DNA of 64,000 bases from Sphingosinithalassobacter tenebrarum (GCF_011057975.1 NZ_CP049109.1:248001-312000); one strand, 5' to 3'. Shown: positions 8,161 through 16,346, counted from the first letter of the stretch. Numbers and translations are program-made. Notes: generated from the letters alone by a model not told the origin.

Positions 8161-8565
8161 CTATTCGGCAGGATGCGGTGCGAGCGCCTCGATGATCCGA
8201 CAGTCGGCGACCGTGCCGCCGCGGCAAGAGCCGATCACCTCGGCCAGCTCCCGCCGCAGCGCCGTCAGGTCCGCGATCTTGCGCTCGACCTCGGCCAGAT
8301 GATCGCGCGCCAGTGCATCGACCGTGGCGCAATCGCGTGTGCGATCGTCGGAGAGCGACAGCAGCGCCCGCACCTGATCGAGCGGGAAGCCGAGATCGCG
8401 GGCGCGGCGGATGAAGGATAGCCGGCCCAGTTCCGTCTCGCCGTAGGCGCGGTAGTTGCCGGCAGTGCGCAACGGTTTAGGAAGAAGGCTGATCCGCTCA
8501 TAGTATCGGATCGTCTCGACCTTGGTGTCCGTCGCCTTGCCCAGCTCGCCGATGGTGAGCGCCAT
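8161..8565 (-). CDS. MerR-family metal-responsive regulator
   Basis: The 134-residue protein begins with the MerR winged helix (LTIGELGKATDTKVETIRYYE), followed by the dimerisation helix. The metal-site cysteines are Cys79, Cys114 and Cys122. The Cys79/Cys114 spacing fits Zn/Cd/Pb-type sensors such as ZntR/CadR/PbrR better than CueR. The gene is divergent from a cation transporter, and the region between them contains a perfect palindrome in a stretched promoter spacer, the standard MerR arrangement. It presumably activates the transporter when metal is bound and represses otherwise. Confidence 0.88.
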   Translation of the reverse strand: MALTIGELGKATDTKVETIRYYERISLLPKPLRTAGNYRAYGETELGRLSFIRRARDLGFPLDQVRALLSLSDDRTRDCATVDALARDHLAEVERKIADLTALRRELAEVIGSCRGGTVADCRIIEALAPHPAE

Positions 8566-8568
8566 GCC

Positions 8569-8599
8569 TTGACCCTGTAGTTGCTACAGGGTGCATATA
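8569..8599 (+). promoter_or_regulatory. MerR-type operator/promoter
   Basis: A TTGACC -35 box (8569-8574) and a CATATA-like -10 (8594-8599) are separated by 19 bases. The spacer holds the perfect palindrome ACCCTGTAG-TTG-CTACAGGGT (8572-8592). Overlong spacers with a centred dyad are the hallmark of promoters controlled by MerR proteins. It drives the cation transporter at 8633 and lies immediately before the merR gene start at 8565. Confidence 0.85.
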
Positions 8600-8632
8600 G
8601 CCGGTCACGTCGAACGAATCGAGGTGACGGAT

Positions 8633-9304
8633 ATGGCGGGCGGATGCTGCGGCGGCTGCGAGATGCCACTGACGAGAGACGAAGCATGGCGGCGGGTGCT
8701 GTGGATCGCGCTCGCCATCAATGCCAGCATGTTCGTGGTCGAGATCGCGGCCGGCGTGGCGGCCCACTCCGCCGCGCTCAAGGCTGATGCACTCGATTTC
8801 CTCGGCGATTCCGCCAACTACGCGATCAGCCTCGGCGTCGCCGGCCTGATGCTGCGCTGGCGCGCGCGGGCTGCGCTACTCAAGGGCGCCACGCTGCTCC
8901 TGCTCGGCCTATGGGTGTTGGGAAGCACCGTATGGATGGCGCTCACCGGAACTCTGCCACAAGCCGAGACTATGGGTGTGATCGGCGTGCTGGCGCTACT
9001 CGCCAATCTTGTCTGCGCCGTCATGTTGTGGCGGCACCGCGAGGGCGATGCCAACCGCCGATCGGTATGGATATGCTCGCGCAACGACGCGATCGGCAAT
9101 GTCGCCGTGGTCGCCGCGGCGCTCGGCGTGTTCGGCACCGGCACGGCCTGGCCGGACATAGCCGTTGCCGCCATCCTTGCCGCCCTCGGTGTCAGCGGTG
9201 GTTGGCAGATCATCCGGCAGGCGCGCTCGGAACTGCGTGGGATCTCAAGCGACCTTCACGGCGAACTCGTTGCCTCGCCCTTCGTCGAGCGGAAGCGACT
9301 GTGA
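8633..9304 (+). CDS. Cation transporter (CDF-like)
   Basis: The 223-residue inner-membrane protein opens with a Cys-rich metal-binding-like tip (GGCCGGCEMP) and then has about five to six hydrophobic segments. Conserved acidic membrane positions resemble the cation diffusion facilitator family: KADALDFLGDSANY in the second segment and SRNDAIGN in the fifth. There is no long cytoplasmic C-terminal domain. With the MerR-type sensor this suggests zinc, cadmium, lead or cobalt efflux. The ATG at 8633 has a GAGGTGA ribosome site; a GTG at 8591 would overlap the operator. Confidence 0.8.
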   Translation: MAGGCCGGCEMPLTRDEAWRRVLWIALAINASMFVVEIAAGVAAHSAALKADALDFLGDSANYAISLGVAGLMLRWRARAALLKGATLLLLGLWVLGSTVWMALTGTLPQAETMGVIGVLALLANLVCAVMLWRHREGDANRRSVWICSRNDAIGNVAVVAAALGVFGTGTAWPDIAVAAILAALGVSGGWQIIRQARSELRGISSDLHGELVASPFVERKRL

Positions 9305-9940
9305 GATGTAACCGTTAGCGGGAGCGCGGACATAATCCACATAGTCCGTCGCAAAGGCATTTTCCGCCAGGACCACCGCGCCGGCCTTCAACCGCGGTTC
9401 GATCAGCTTGAGCACCGGCAGATAAAGCGACCAGGCGCCGTCGATCAGCGCCAGATCGACCCCGCCGCCAACATCCTTGAGCGTTTCGAGGGCGTCGCCC
9501 TCCCGAATGTCCACCACGTCGGAGAGGCCGGCAGCGTCGAGATGCGCGCGTGCCCGAGCCGCCTTGGCAGGTTCCAGCTCGGAACCGATAAGCTGCCCAC
9601 CGCCATTGTCGCGCAGCGCGGCGGCGAGATAGATGGTAGAGATTCCCATCGACGTGCCGAATTCCACGATCCGCGTCGCCTTGCAGGTCCGCGCAATCGC
9701 ATAGAGGAAGCGGCCGTAGCCGGGCGTCACCGACAGGAAATGTTCGGCATGGCCGCGATAGACGGCCCGGTAATCGGCGCGTTCGTCGGCGATCATCTGC
9801 TTGGCGGCCTGCTCGATCGAACCGCCGGAAGCCTCGATCTCGGCCATCATCTTCTGGATGAAGGGGCCGTCCGCTGTCTCTGCTTCCTGATGAAGCTGGT
9901 CCAGGAGTTTGGCGACACCCCCGTTGCTCAATGTGTTCAT
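9245..9940 (-). CDS. O-methyltransferase-like SAM-dependent methyltransferase
   Basis: The 231-residue class I methyltransferase has motif I IVEFGTSMGISTIYLA (residues 91-106), an acidic ribose-binding residue in the next strand (SELEP) and LALIDGAW as the post-II metal/catalytic strand. It resembles the CaiE/CCoAOMT-type O-methyltransferases (Methyltransf_24). The ATG at 9940 has AAGGAAG upstream; an extension to 10153 would run across the divergent promoter. Its 3' end overlaps the end of the transporter gene by about 60 bases on the opposite strand. The substrate cannot be deduced; the divergent AraC gene is its likely regulator. Confidence 0.78.
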   Translation of the reverse strand: MNTLSNGGVAKLLDQLHQEAETADGPFIQKMMAEIEASGGSIEQAAKQMIADERADYRAVYRGHAEHFLSVTPGYGRFLYAIARTCKATRIVEFGTSMGISTIYLAAALRDNGGGQLIGSELEPAKAARARAHLDAAGLSDVVDIREGDALETLKDVGGGVDLALIDGAWSLYLPVLKLIEPRLKAGAVVLAENAFATDYVDYVRAPANGYISQSLPLDEGRGNEFAVKVA

Positions 9941-10079
9941 GCTATCTTCCTTGGCGCTTGTGAGGCTCACCGGCCTCGACTGATGGAAGACAGAGGAATA
10001 CAGGGAACCCGAATTGGCGTCATTCCGAAGGACGGACAGAATGTTATCCAATCTCGCCATAGCGGGCGATGGCTGACCT

Positions 10080-10892
10080 ATGCCGCTCCTGACCGAACTT
10101 TCCTTGGGGGACGACTGGATCGACCCGGACGATGTGCCCAGGTCGGTCATCACCTACGGCTTCGTGTCCAGGGATTTCGTTGGGATCGAACTGGAACCCC
10201 ACCGGCACGCGAAAAGCCAGATCATGCTTGTCCAGCGCGGCGCGTTGAGCTGCGAAGTGGAAGGCGGGCTGTGGGTCGTGCCACCGCGCAGCGCGGTGTG
10301 GATACCCGGCGGGACGCTTCACTCGATCAGGATGACCGGCGCGCTGGAGGGCTATAACGCGTTCATCGCGCCGGACATGGACGCACGCCTGCCCGCTGCC
10401 TGTTGCGCGGTCGCGGTGACGCCGCTGCTGCGCGAACTCCTGCTCCGCACCGCCAACCTGCCGCTTTTCTACGAAGAAGGCGGCGCGAACTCGCGGCTGA
10501 TGGCGGTGCTGCTCGATGAACTTGCCGTCGCAAAGGTCGAGGATTTGCACCTGCCGATGCCGACCGATCCGCGCCTTCGCAAGATCATCGACCTGATGAT
10601 GGCCTCGCCCGCAGATCGGGGAACGCTCGATGCCTGGGCCGACAAAGCGGGCCTGAGCGCGCGGACGTTGGGGCGGCTGATAAGCCGGGAGACGGGTATG
10701 AGCTTTGGACGCTGGCGCCAGCAGCTCGGCGTGATCCTCGCAGTTAAATGGCTGGCTGGCGGCGCCTCGATCCAGCAGGTCGCGGCCGACCTCGGTTACG
10801 AGAGCGTGCCCAGCTTCGTGACCATGTTTCGCAAGGTGCTCGGCACCTCGCCGGGCCGTTACATGGCCGAACGTCATTCGGGCCGACCTTGA
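10080..10892 (+). CDS. AraC/XylS-family transcriptional regulator
   Basis: The 270-residue protein has an N-terminal cupin sensor (EPHRHAKSQIMLVQRGALSCEV, with WIPGGTLHS) and a C-terminal pair of helix-turn-helix motifs from about residue 175 (WADKAGLSARTLGRLISRETGMSFGRWRQQ; then VAADLGYESVPSFVTMFRKVLGTSPGRY). The cupin-containing subgroup usually senses small organic ligands. It is divergent from the O-methyltransferase with 139 bases between starts, which likely hold its operator. The most probable target is that gene. Confidence 0.88.
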   Translation: MPLLTELSLGDDWIDPDDVPRSVITYGFVSRDFVGIELEPHRHAKSQIMLVQRGALSCEVEGGLWVVPPRSAVWIPGGTLHSIRMTGALEGYNAFIAPDMDARLPAACCAVAVTPLLRELLLRTANLPLFYEEGGANSRLMAVLLDELAVAKVEDLHLPMPTDPRLRKIIDLMMASPADRGTLDAWADKAGLSARTLGRLISRETGMSFGRWRQQLGVILAVKWLAGGASIQQVAADLGYESVPSFVTMFRKVLGTSPGRYMAERHSGRP

Positions 10893-10990
10893 AGCGGGCA
10901 AGCCCGCCACATTTGCGGTTTCCGGTTGAAGGTTTGGCGCCTGCACCAGGCTGAACGCGGCGAAGGTGCGTTTCAGAAGAAGGCCAGGTT

Positions 10991-11149
10991 GGGGGAAGCC
11001 TCCCCCTGAGCGGGAGCCCTTGGGTCTCCCGCTACCCCCTCTGCGGGGACACCCCGCAACGCCCCGAGAGTGAGAGTCCGCCCGGTCGGCCGTGACGGGC
11101 TTACGAGGCAGAGGGAGTGGCCCCTGCCGGCCCGTCGCGGAGACACGCG
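10991..11149 (+). promoter_or_regulatory. Structured leader: three tandem hairpins plus GAGAG leader before the PAPS-reductase-like gene
   Basis: Between AraC and the next gene there are three adjacent perfect hairpins: GGGGGA/TCCCCC (10991-11006), AGCGGGAG/CTCCCGCT (11009-11033) and TGCGGGG/CCCCGCA (11042-11058). Then comes GAGAGTGAGAG and a long-range ACGGGC...GGCCCGT pairing before the start codon. None is followed by a T tract, so simple termination is unlikely; folding in the mRNA leader or binding of an ICE regulator is an inference. The second half recurs before other ICE genes. Confidence 0.6.
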
Positions 11150-12049
11150 ATGGCGCCTTCCACCGCCGCGGCCCGCGCCGACAATGATCCGGCGGGCCTC
11201 ATCACCCTCGGCCAGTCCCCAGACCGCGATCGGGTCCGATTGCGCGTGCTCAGCCTGGGCGCGGGCGTCCAATCCACCACCCTGGCGTTGATGGCCGCCC
11301 ACGGCGAGGTCGGGCCGATGCCCGACTGCGCCATCTTCGCCGACACCGGCTGGGAGCCCCGCGCCGTGCGCGAGCATCTCGCCTGGCTCATGTCGCCGAA
11401 CGTGCTGCCATTCCCGGTGCATGTCGTCTCGGCCGGCGACATCCATGCCGATCTGCTGCGCGCCGGCAGCGGCGAACGCTGGGCCTCGATTCCGGCCTTC
11501 ACCCGCACGGCGAAGCGCGGCCGTATCGAAGTCGGGATGATCCGGCGTCAATGCACCAAGGACTACAAGATCGTTCCGATCCGCCGGAAGGTCCGCGCGC
11601 TCGCCGGCCTGACCCGCCGCCGCTCGCCCGACCATGCGATCGTCGAGCAATGGATCGGCATCTCGCTCGACGAACTGATGCGGATGAAGCCGTCCTTCGA
11701 GGCATGGCAGGTCAATCGCTGGCCGCTGATCGAGCAGCGCATGTCGCGCCACGACTGCCTGCGCTGGCTCGAACGGCACGACTATCCGATCCCGCCCAAG
11801 AGCGCCTGCGTCGGCTGTCCCTTCCACTCCGATATGCGCTGGCGCGAGATCCGCGACCACGATCCCGAAGCCTGGGCGGAAGCGGTCGCGGTCGATCGCG
11901 CGATCCGCACCGGCCTGCGCGGCATCCGGGGCCGCGTCTATCTGCATCGCTCGGCCGTGCCGCTCGACCAGGCCGACCTCAGCACGCCGGCCGATCGGGG
12001 CCAACTCGATCTGTGGGCCAACGAATGTGAGGGCATGTGCGGCGTGTAA
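11150..12049 (+). CDS. PAPS-reductase-family PP-loop protein of ICE core
   Basis: The 299-residue protein has the PP-loop SLGAGVQST (residues 35-43), followed by IFADTGWEP and a conserved RRQCTKDYKI; near the C-terminus there is a CVGCPFHSD cysteine pair. This is the PAPS reductase/DndC-like fold used for adenylation or sulfur chemistry. Related genes recur beside parB in this type of ICE; their job is unproven. There are no dndB, dndD or dndE genes next to it, so a phosphorothioation role is not supported. The ATG at 11150 follows a structured leader; an in-frame GTG at 11117 is less likely. Confidence 0.75.
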   Translation: MAPSTAAARADNDPAGLITLGQSPDRDRVRLRVLSLGAGVQSTTLALMAAHGEVGPMPDCAIFADTGWEPRAVREHLAWLMSPNVLPFPVHVVSAGDIHADLLRAGSGERWASIPAFTRTAKRGRIEVGMIRRQCTKDYKIVPIRRKVRALAGLTRRRSPDHAIVEQWIGISLDELMRMKPSFEAWQVNRWPLIEQRMSRHDCLRWLERHDYPIPPKSACVGCPFHSDMRWREIRDHDPEAWAEAVAVDRAIRTGLRGIRGRVYLHRSAVPLDQADLSTPADRGQLDLWANECEGMCGV

Positions 12050-12059
12050 CGGCGGCCAT

Positions 12060-12153
12060 GCGGATAGAGAGAGTGAGAGGGGGGCCTTCGGGTTCGTGAC
12101 GGGCTGGATAGCCGAGAGAGTGTCTCGCGGCGGCCCGTCATGGAGTAACCGAC
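12060..12153 (+). promoter_or_regulatory. GAGAG-rich structured leader before parB
   Basis: The leader has AGAGAGAGTGAGAGG (from about 12065), then GACGGGC, a second GAGAGAG, and GGCCCGTC, which can pair with GACGGGC across about 28 bases. The start codon follows about 20 bases later. The same order of elements occurs before the genes at 11150 and 16347 and partly before 14779, so this is a repeated cis-element of the ICE and not chance sequence. Confidence 0.6.
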
Positions 12154-14310
12154 ATGGCAAAAGCTGCCCCCAAGATCGTCCTCAGCCCGTCGCGGGATAT
12201 TCCCTTCGACAAGTTGATCCTGTCCCAATCCAACGTCCGCCGGGTCAAGAACGGCGTGACGATCGAGAACCTCGCCGACAGCATCGCGCGGCGTAGCCTG
12301 CTGCACGGCCTCAATGTCCGGCCCCAGCTCGACGAAGACGGCAACGAGACCGGCTTCTTCGAGGTGCCCGCCGGCGGCCGCCGCTACAGCGCGCTGGCGA
12401 CCCTCGTGAAGCGCAAGCGGATGGCCAAGGATGCGCTGGTGCCTTGCGTCGTCAAGGCGGCCAACGATCCCGTCCTGGCCGAGGAGGATTCGCTTGCGGA
12501 AAACAGCGAGCGCGAGCCGCTCCATCCGCTCGACGAGTTTCACGGCATGAAGGTGCTGATCGACAAGGGCGAATGCGAGGAGGCCATCGCCGCGCACTTC
12601 CGCGTCACCCCCGCCGTGGTGCGCCAGCGCCTCAAGCTCGCCTCGGTCTCGCCCAAGCTGCACGAGGTCTATGTCGCCGGCGACATGACGCTCGATCAGC
12701 TCATGGCCTTCACGGTCAGCGACGATCATGCCCGCCAGGAGCAGCTCTGGAAGCAGCTCGATCACAGCATCAACAGGTCGCCCAGCTTCATCCGCGACAA
12801 ACTGACCGAGGACATGGTTTCGGTGTCTGACGCCCGCGTGCGGTTCGTCGGTCTGGACGCCTACCTCTCGGCCGGCGGCGTGGCGCCGATGCGCGACCTG
12901 TTCGAGCCCGACGATGGCGGCTGGCTGAGCGATCCCGCCTTGCTCGATCGCCTGGTCGCCGAGAAGCTCGACGCCGAGGCGGACAAGATCAAGGCTGAAG
13001 GCTGGAAGTGGGTCGAGGCGCTGGTCGATCTGCCCTATGGCTATGACGAGGACTGCCGGGCGATCGAGGCCATCCAGGAGCCGCCGACCGAGGCGGACGA
13101 AGCTCGCATCGCCGAACTGCGCGCCGAAGCCGACGCCCTGGAAGACGAATGGGCGGGCAAGGGCGACATTCCGGGCGAGGTCGATGCGCGCGTGAGCGCC
13201 ATCGACGTGGAGTTGGCCACGCTGTCGCGCGGTCGGTTCACTTACGACGCGCAAGAGCAGGCCCGCGCGGGCGTGTTCGTCGGCCTCGAAGCCGATGGCA
13301 CGCTCTATATCGACCGCGGCTATGTGCGGCCGGAGGATGAGCCCGCCGAGGAAACCGACGACACCGCCGAGGACGAGGGCGCGTCCGTGTCCGAAGTGTC
13401 CGGCGATGAACCGGGCGGCGGAGCCTTGCAGCCTGTCGCGCCAGTCTCCGATGGGACGGCCGATCCCGCTTCGTCCGCGAGTGGCGACGATGACGATGAT
13501 GACGTCATCAAGCCGCTGCCGGATCGGCTGGTGGCCGAGTTGACCGCCACCCGGACGGTCGCCCTGCAGGACGCCTTCGCGCAGAACCCGGCGGTCGCCT
13601 TCGCCGCCGTGCTGCACGCGATGGTGCTGACCACCTTCTATCAGGTCCGCACCGAGAGTTGCCTGGAGCTGTCGGTCAGCCGCGTCTATTTCCCGTTCCA
13701 GGCGCCGGGCCTGCGGGAAAGCGCGGCGGCGCGGGCGATGGACGAGCGCCATGCCGGTTGGAAAGCGCGGTTGCCCAAGTCCGATAAGGATGCCTGGGAC
13801 GCGATCCAGCAGCTCGACGGCGCTGACCAGGCTGCCCTGTTCGCCCATTGCGCAGCCTATGCGGTCAACGCCCAATGGGAGCCGGTTCCCAAGCATGGCG
13901 GCGGCCGCATCTCGGCGCATGGCGTCGCGCGGCGCATCCAGCACGCCAATGTCGTCGCCCGCGCGGTCGGGTTCGACATGGTGGCGACGGGCTGGCGGCC
14001 GACGGTCGAGAATTATCTCGGCCGTGTCACCAAGCCGCGCATCCTCGAAGCCGTCGCCGAAGGCACGGAGCCGCAGAAGGCCGGCCTGATCGACCATCTG
14101 AAGAAGGGCGACATGGCCCGCGAAGCCGAGCGGCTTCTGGCCGACGCCGGCTGGCTTCCCGAGCCGCTGCGGATGCCGGACGCAGAACCCGTGCTGCCCG
14201 TCGCGCAGACGGCGGGCGACGAGGACGGCGAGGCGCTTCCCGCCTTCCTCGGTGAGGATGACGACGACGAAGACGAGCAGGACTCGGCCTACGCCGTCGC
14301 AGCGGAATAG
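12154..14310 (+). CDS. ParB/RepB-family partition protein (large, ICE type)
   Basis: The 718-residue protein opens with a ParB/Srx nuclease-like domain: IPFDKLILSQSNVR at 16-29, the nucleotide-binding box GGRRYSAL at 74-81 and ENSEREPLHPLDEF near 112. A KorB/Spo0J helix-turn-helix follows (IAAHFRVTPAVVRQRLKLA, about 140-158). The remaining 500 residues are a C-terminal extension with a long acidic stretch (DDDDDD at roughly 450) and an acidic tail (GEDDDDEDEQD). It is about twice the size of chromosomal ParB. There is no ParA nearby. It probably binds sites on the ICE for stability or regulation; CTP binding is known for the family but not shown here. Confidence 0.85.
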   Translation: MAKAAPKIVLSPSRDIPFDKLILSQSNVRRVKNGVTIENLADSIARRSLLHGLNVRPQLDEDGNETGFFEVPAGGRRYSALATLVKRKRMAKDALVPCVVKAANDPVLAEEDSLAENSEREPLHPLDEFHGMKVLIDKGECEEAIAAHFRVTPAVVRQRLKLASVSPKLHEVYVAGDMTLDQLMAFTVSDDHARQEQLWKQLDHSINRSPSFIRDKLTEDMVSVSDARVRFVGLDAYLSAGGVAPMRDLFEPDDGGWLSDPALLDRLVAEKLDAEADKIKAEGWKWVEALVDLPYGYDEDCRAIEAIQEPPTEADEARIAELRAEADALEDEWAGKGDIPGEVDARVSAIDVELATLSRGRFTYDAQEQARAGVFVGLEADGTLYIDRGYVRPEDEPAEETDDTAEDEGASVSEVSGDEPGGGALQPVAPVSDGTADPASSASGDDDDDDVIKPLPDRLVAELTATRTVALQDAFAQNPAVAFAAVLHAMVLTTFYQVRTESCLELSVSRVYFPFQAPGLRESAAARAMDERHAGWKARLPKSDKDAWDAIQQLDGADQAALFAHCAAYAVNAQWEPVPKHGGGRISAHGVARRIQHANVVARAVGFDMVATGWRPTVENYLGRVTKPRILEAVAEGTEPQKAGLIDHLKKGDMAREAERLLADAGWLPEPLRMPDAEPVLPVAQTAGDEDGEALPAFLGEDDDDEDEQDSAYAVAAE

Positions 14311-14318
14311 CCGCATCT

Positions 14319-14393
14319 GGGCGGGGCGGTTTCGGCCGCTCCGCCCTTTTCCGTTGTCACCACCACTAGGCCCGGCCGAGCGCCGGGCTTTTT
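14319..14393 (+). terminator. Tandem intrinsic terminators after parB
   Basis: There are two hairpins with T tracts in a row: GGGCGG(G)GCGG / CCGC(T)CCGCCC then TTTT (14319-14350), and GCCCGGC / GCCGGGC with loop CGAGC then TTTTT (14370-14393). They separate parB from the small genes downstream. Confidence 0.75.
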
Positions 14394-14453
14394 CGCATGG
14401 CCGCCGGGCCGCTTCAGGCCGGGCCGCTTCACCCTCAACACAGGAGAATCCCC

Positions 14454-14648
14454 ATGAAGATCGACGACATCGCACTGGCGGACGCCGATGCCCTCGCACC
14501 CATTCTGCTCGCCGCGATTCAGCGTCTCGGGCAGCTCGGCCGCTCGGGCGCCGTCGCGCTGGCGCGGCAGGTCGAAGACGGCGATGCCGATTTTGACGAG
14601 GCCGCTGGCTGGATCGAAGAAATCGCGGCCGGGACGCTCACGGACTGA
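14454..14648 (+). CDS. Small ICE protein, 64 aa, function unknown
   Basis: The ATG at 14454 has CAGGAGA upstream at good distance. The 64-residue acidic product (MKIDDIALADADALAPILLA..., ending IEEIAAGTLTD) is not a family I recognise. It is predicted to be helical with an AAIQRLGQLGRSGAVALARQ segment. It sits between parB and two other ICE-specific genes, in the same orientation, and is isolated from parB by terminators. Small proteins like this recur at this position in related ICEs from memory, but I cannot give a function. Confidence 0.55.
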   Translation: MKIDDIALADADALAPILLAAIQRLGQLGRSGAVALARQVEDGDADFDEAAGWIEEIAAGTLTD

Positions 14649-14659
14649 GCCGCGCGCCG

Positions 14660-14778
14660 CCGGTCCCGTCCTGGGACCGGCGGCCAGAGCGCGAGGAAGA
14701 CCGGGGTCGGGTGAGCCTGCCGGATTGAGAGAGAGCGCCGGACGGCTCGAACCTTTCCCGCTCTCCCGGAGAACACCC
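14660..14778 (+). promoter_or_regulatory. Leader with GAGAGAGAG element before the 171-aa ICE protein
   Basis: A strong hairpin, GCCGGTCCC/GGGACCGGC (around 14659-14680), is followed at about 14718-14745 by GCCGGATTGAGAGAGAGCGCCGGACGGC. In the latter the GA-run is enclosed by complementary GCCGGA/CCGG arms. The same enclosed GAGAGAGAG occurs at about 16284-16305. CCGGAGAA provides the ribosome site before 14779. Confidence 0.5.
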
Positions 14779-15294
14779 ATGTCCACGATTTCAAATCTGC
14801 CCGCGGCCGCTCCTTCGACGGTGCTTGACGGCCATGCCGTGGTCGCTTCCGTCCCGCTCGGCACATTGCTGCGCTTCTTCGACGGCACGCCGCGGCCGCC
14901 CGAGCGGTTCCGGCGCAAGCTCTCCGCCTGGAAGAACCGCAATGACACGGGCCGTCTGGTCGAAAAGTCGCAAGCTCGCACGCTCGGCGCCACGCCGTTT
15001 CCGGCGACCTTCACCCTTCACCTCGCCAATTACGGCTCGGCCGGCACGATCGTCATGGTCGTGAATCGGGGCTTTCAGGCCACGACCGATCTACGCTTCG
15101 AGATTCTCGAACGTCCCGCGCCCGGCATGGTGCGCGTGCTCTCGCGACGTAACGGCCGGGTCGAACTGCACCGCCTCACATCCGACATGGCCGAGGCCGA
15201 GGCATGGATGGCGAAGAACCGCTATTGCGATCCCATCGCCGAGATCGTCGGTGAAGATGAAGCCGGCCCAGCCCCGGTCGGGAGGGCGGCATGA
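14779..15294 (+). CDS. Conserved ICE protein, 171 aa, unknown function
   Basis: The 171-residue basic protein has an N-terminal half rich in Arg/Lys (FRRKLSAWKNRNDTGRLVEK), a central beta-like segment (FTLHLANYGSAGTIVMVVNR) and a short acidic end. I do not recognise a named domain. The start has GGAGAA upstream. Its stop overlaps the next ATG by four bases (ATGA), so it is coupled to the 276-residue gene. The location between parB and the strawberry-notch gene points to ICE maintenance or establishment. Confidence 0.6.
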   Translation: MSTISNLPAAAPSTVLDGHAVVASVPLGTLLRFFDGTPRPPERFRRKLSAWKNRNDTGRLVEKSQARTLGATPFPATFTLHLANYGSAGTIVMVVNRGFQATTDLRFEILERPAPGMVRVLSRRNGRVELHRLTSDMAEAEAWMAKNRYCDPIAEIVGEDEAGPAPVGRAA

Positions 15295-16121
15295 ACGCCG
15301 CCGCTCCAATCCAGGCCATTTATGGCCGCACAGCCGATGGCGATCTGGCGGCGATGGTCGGCGACAATGCCTATCTCGCCCTTCCGGTCGCGGATGGTCT
15401 TCGTCTCTGGAGCGGTTGGCGGATCGACCGTCCAATCGCCGAGTGGCGGCGGGCCGACTTCTCCGGCTTTGGCGACGCCATCGCCGACGAAGCGGCGTTT
15501 CGGGTTCTCGTCGAGGAACAGGTTGCGCATCGGCGCGAGATCATCGCGCTCGATCGGCAGCATCGCGCGTCCGACCGCTGGAGCCCCTGGGGCGCATCGC
15601 AGGCTGGTTCGGTCTATGCCGAGGGCGTCGTCTTCCATGTCACCGCCAGCCACGGCGGCTTCAAACTTGATGACGCGCGCAACGCGGCCATGCCCGCCAC
15701 GCTGCGCATCGAAAGCGGCTGGTATGAGGAAGATTGCGATTGGGCGATGGTCGCGTTCGGCTTTCCCGAATTGTTCACCGCCTATGAGCGCCGCGTCGCC
15801 GAGAAGACCCTGCGCGACACCTATCCCGAACGCTGGGAAGCCGTCCACGGGCGGCCCCTTGCGCCGGGCGAGTCCTTCTCGAACGATCGTCGCCTGTTCG
15901 AGGAGGCGCACGCTCACGATTGGATCGTCATCTCGGCGAGCTTGTCCGCCAGCACGCCGGGTTTCGTGAAATGTGTCGCGGCGCTCGGCGGAAAGCGGGA
16001 CCGGCGGCCCTATCGCGGGTTTCTCGTCCCCAAGGCCGAATACCACGCCGGCCCGCATGGCTTCGTGATCGACGAGGCCCGGCATCAGAGCTGGGCGCTG
16101 CCGACAGCCCCCGACGCTTGA
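15291..16121 (+). CDS. DUF7007-like ICE protein
   Basis: The 276-residue protein has a C-terminal half that matches what I recall of DUF7007: a GWYEEDCDWAMVAFGFPELF block, then an AHAHDWIVISA block, and a GFLVPKAEY element near the end. The N-terminal 90 residues are variable. The function is unknown; such genes are found in conjugative elements next to strawberry-notch/ParB genes. The start overlaps the previous stop (ATGA), and a strong terminator follows, so these two genes close a transcription unit. The DUF assignment is from memory. Confidence 0.6.
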   Translation: MNAAAPIQAIYGRTADGDLAAMVGDNAYLALPVADGLRLWSGWRIDRPIAEWRRADFSGFGDAIADEAAFRVLVEEQVAHRREIIALDRQHRASDRWSPWGASQAGSVYAEGVVFHVTASHGGFKLDDARNAAMPATLRIESGWYEEDCDWAMVAFGFPELFTAYERRVAEKTLRDTYPERWEAVHGRPLAPGESFSNDRRLFEEAHAHDWIVISASLSASTPGFVKCVAALGGKRDRRPYRGFLVPKAEYHAGPHGFVIDEARHQSWALPTAPDA

Positions 16122-16131
16122 TCCGCGCCTA

Positions 16132-16172
16132 AGCCCGTCCCCGCGCCTTGGCCGGGGGCGGGCTCTTTTTTT
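16132..16172 (+). terminator. Intrinsic terminator after DUF7007-like gene
   Basis: A 12-base stem (AGCCCGTCCCCG with CGGGGGCGGGCT, one G-T pair) and a 9-base loop are followed by seven T residues. It is among the clearest terminators in the window. Confidence 0.85.
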
Positions 16173-16244
16173 GCCCGCTGCTGGAGGACTTGATTTCACC
16201 GGCGCAGGCCAAGCGGCAGGCCGCAGCCGTTCGGCCATGCGGTG

Positions 16245-16346
16245 TCCCGAGAGAGTGAGAGGCAGGCCGGAAACGGGCGGGTCGGCCGGATCGAGAGAGA
16301 GCGTCCGGCGGCCCGTTCCCTTCCGGCTCTCTTGAGGACATCCGCC
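16245..16346 (+). promoter_or_regulatory. GAGAG-rich structured leader before strawberry-notch gene
   Basis: The order of elements is CCCGAGAGAGTGAGAGG (about 16246-16262), AACGGGC (16273), a GCCGGATCGAGAGAGAGCGTCCGGC hairpin, then GGCCCGTT, which complements AACGGGC. TTGAGGAC follows about 10 bases before the ATG. It is the clearest copy of the repeated ICE leader. Confidence 0.6.

Noticed and set aside
8119..8421. Plus-strand frame opposite the merR gene
   Set aside because: It is the shadow of the MerR coding sequence, which has clear HTH and cysteine motifs.
11150..12049. PAPS-reductase-like protein as DndC of a phosphorothioation system together with the DGQHR (DndB-like) proteins
   Set aside because: There is no DndA, DndD or DndE; the gene lies 24 kb away from the DGQHR genes and belongs to the ICE core set with its own leader type.
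11938..14499. Very long antisense open frame (853 codons) opposite parB
   Set aside because: It mirrors the ParB frame and has no recognisable domain or ribosome site; long antisense frames are expected opposite strongly G+C-biased genes.
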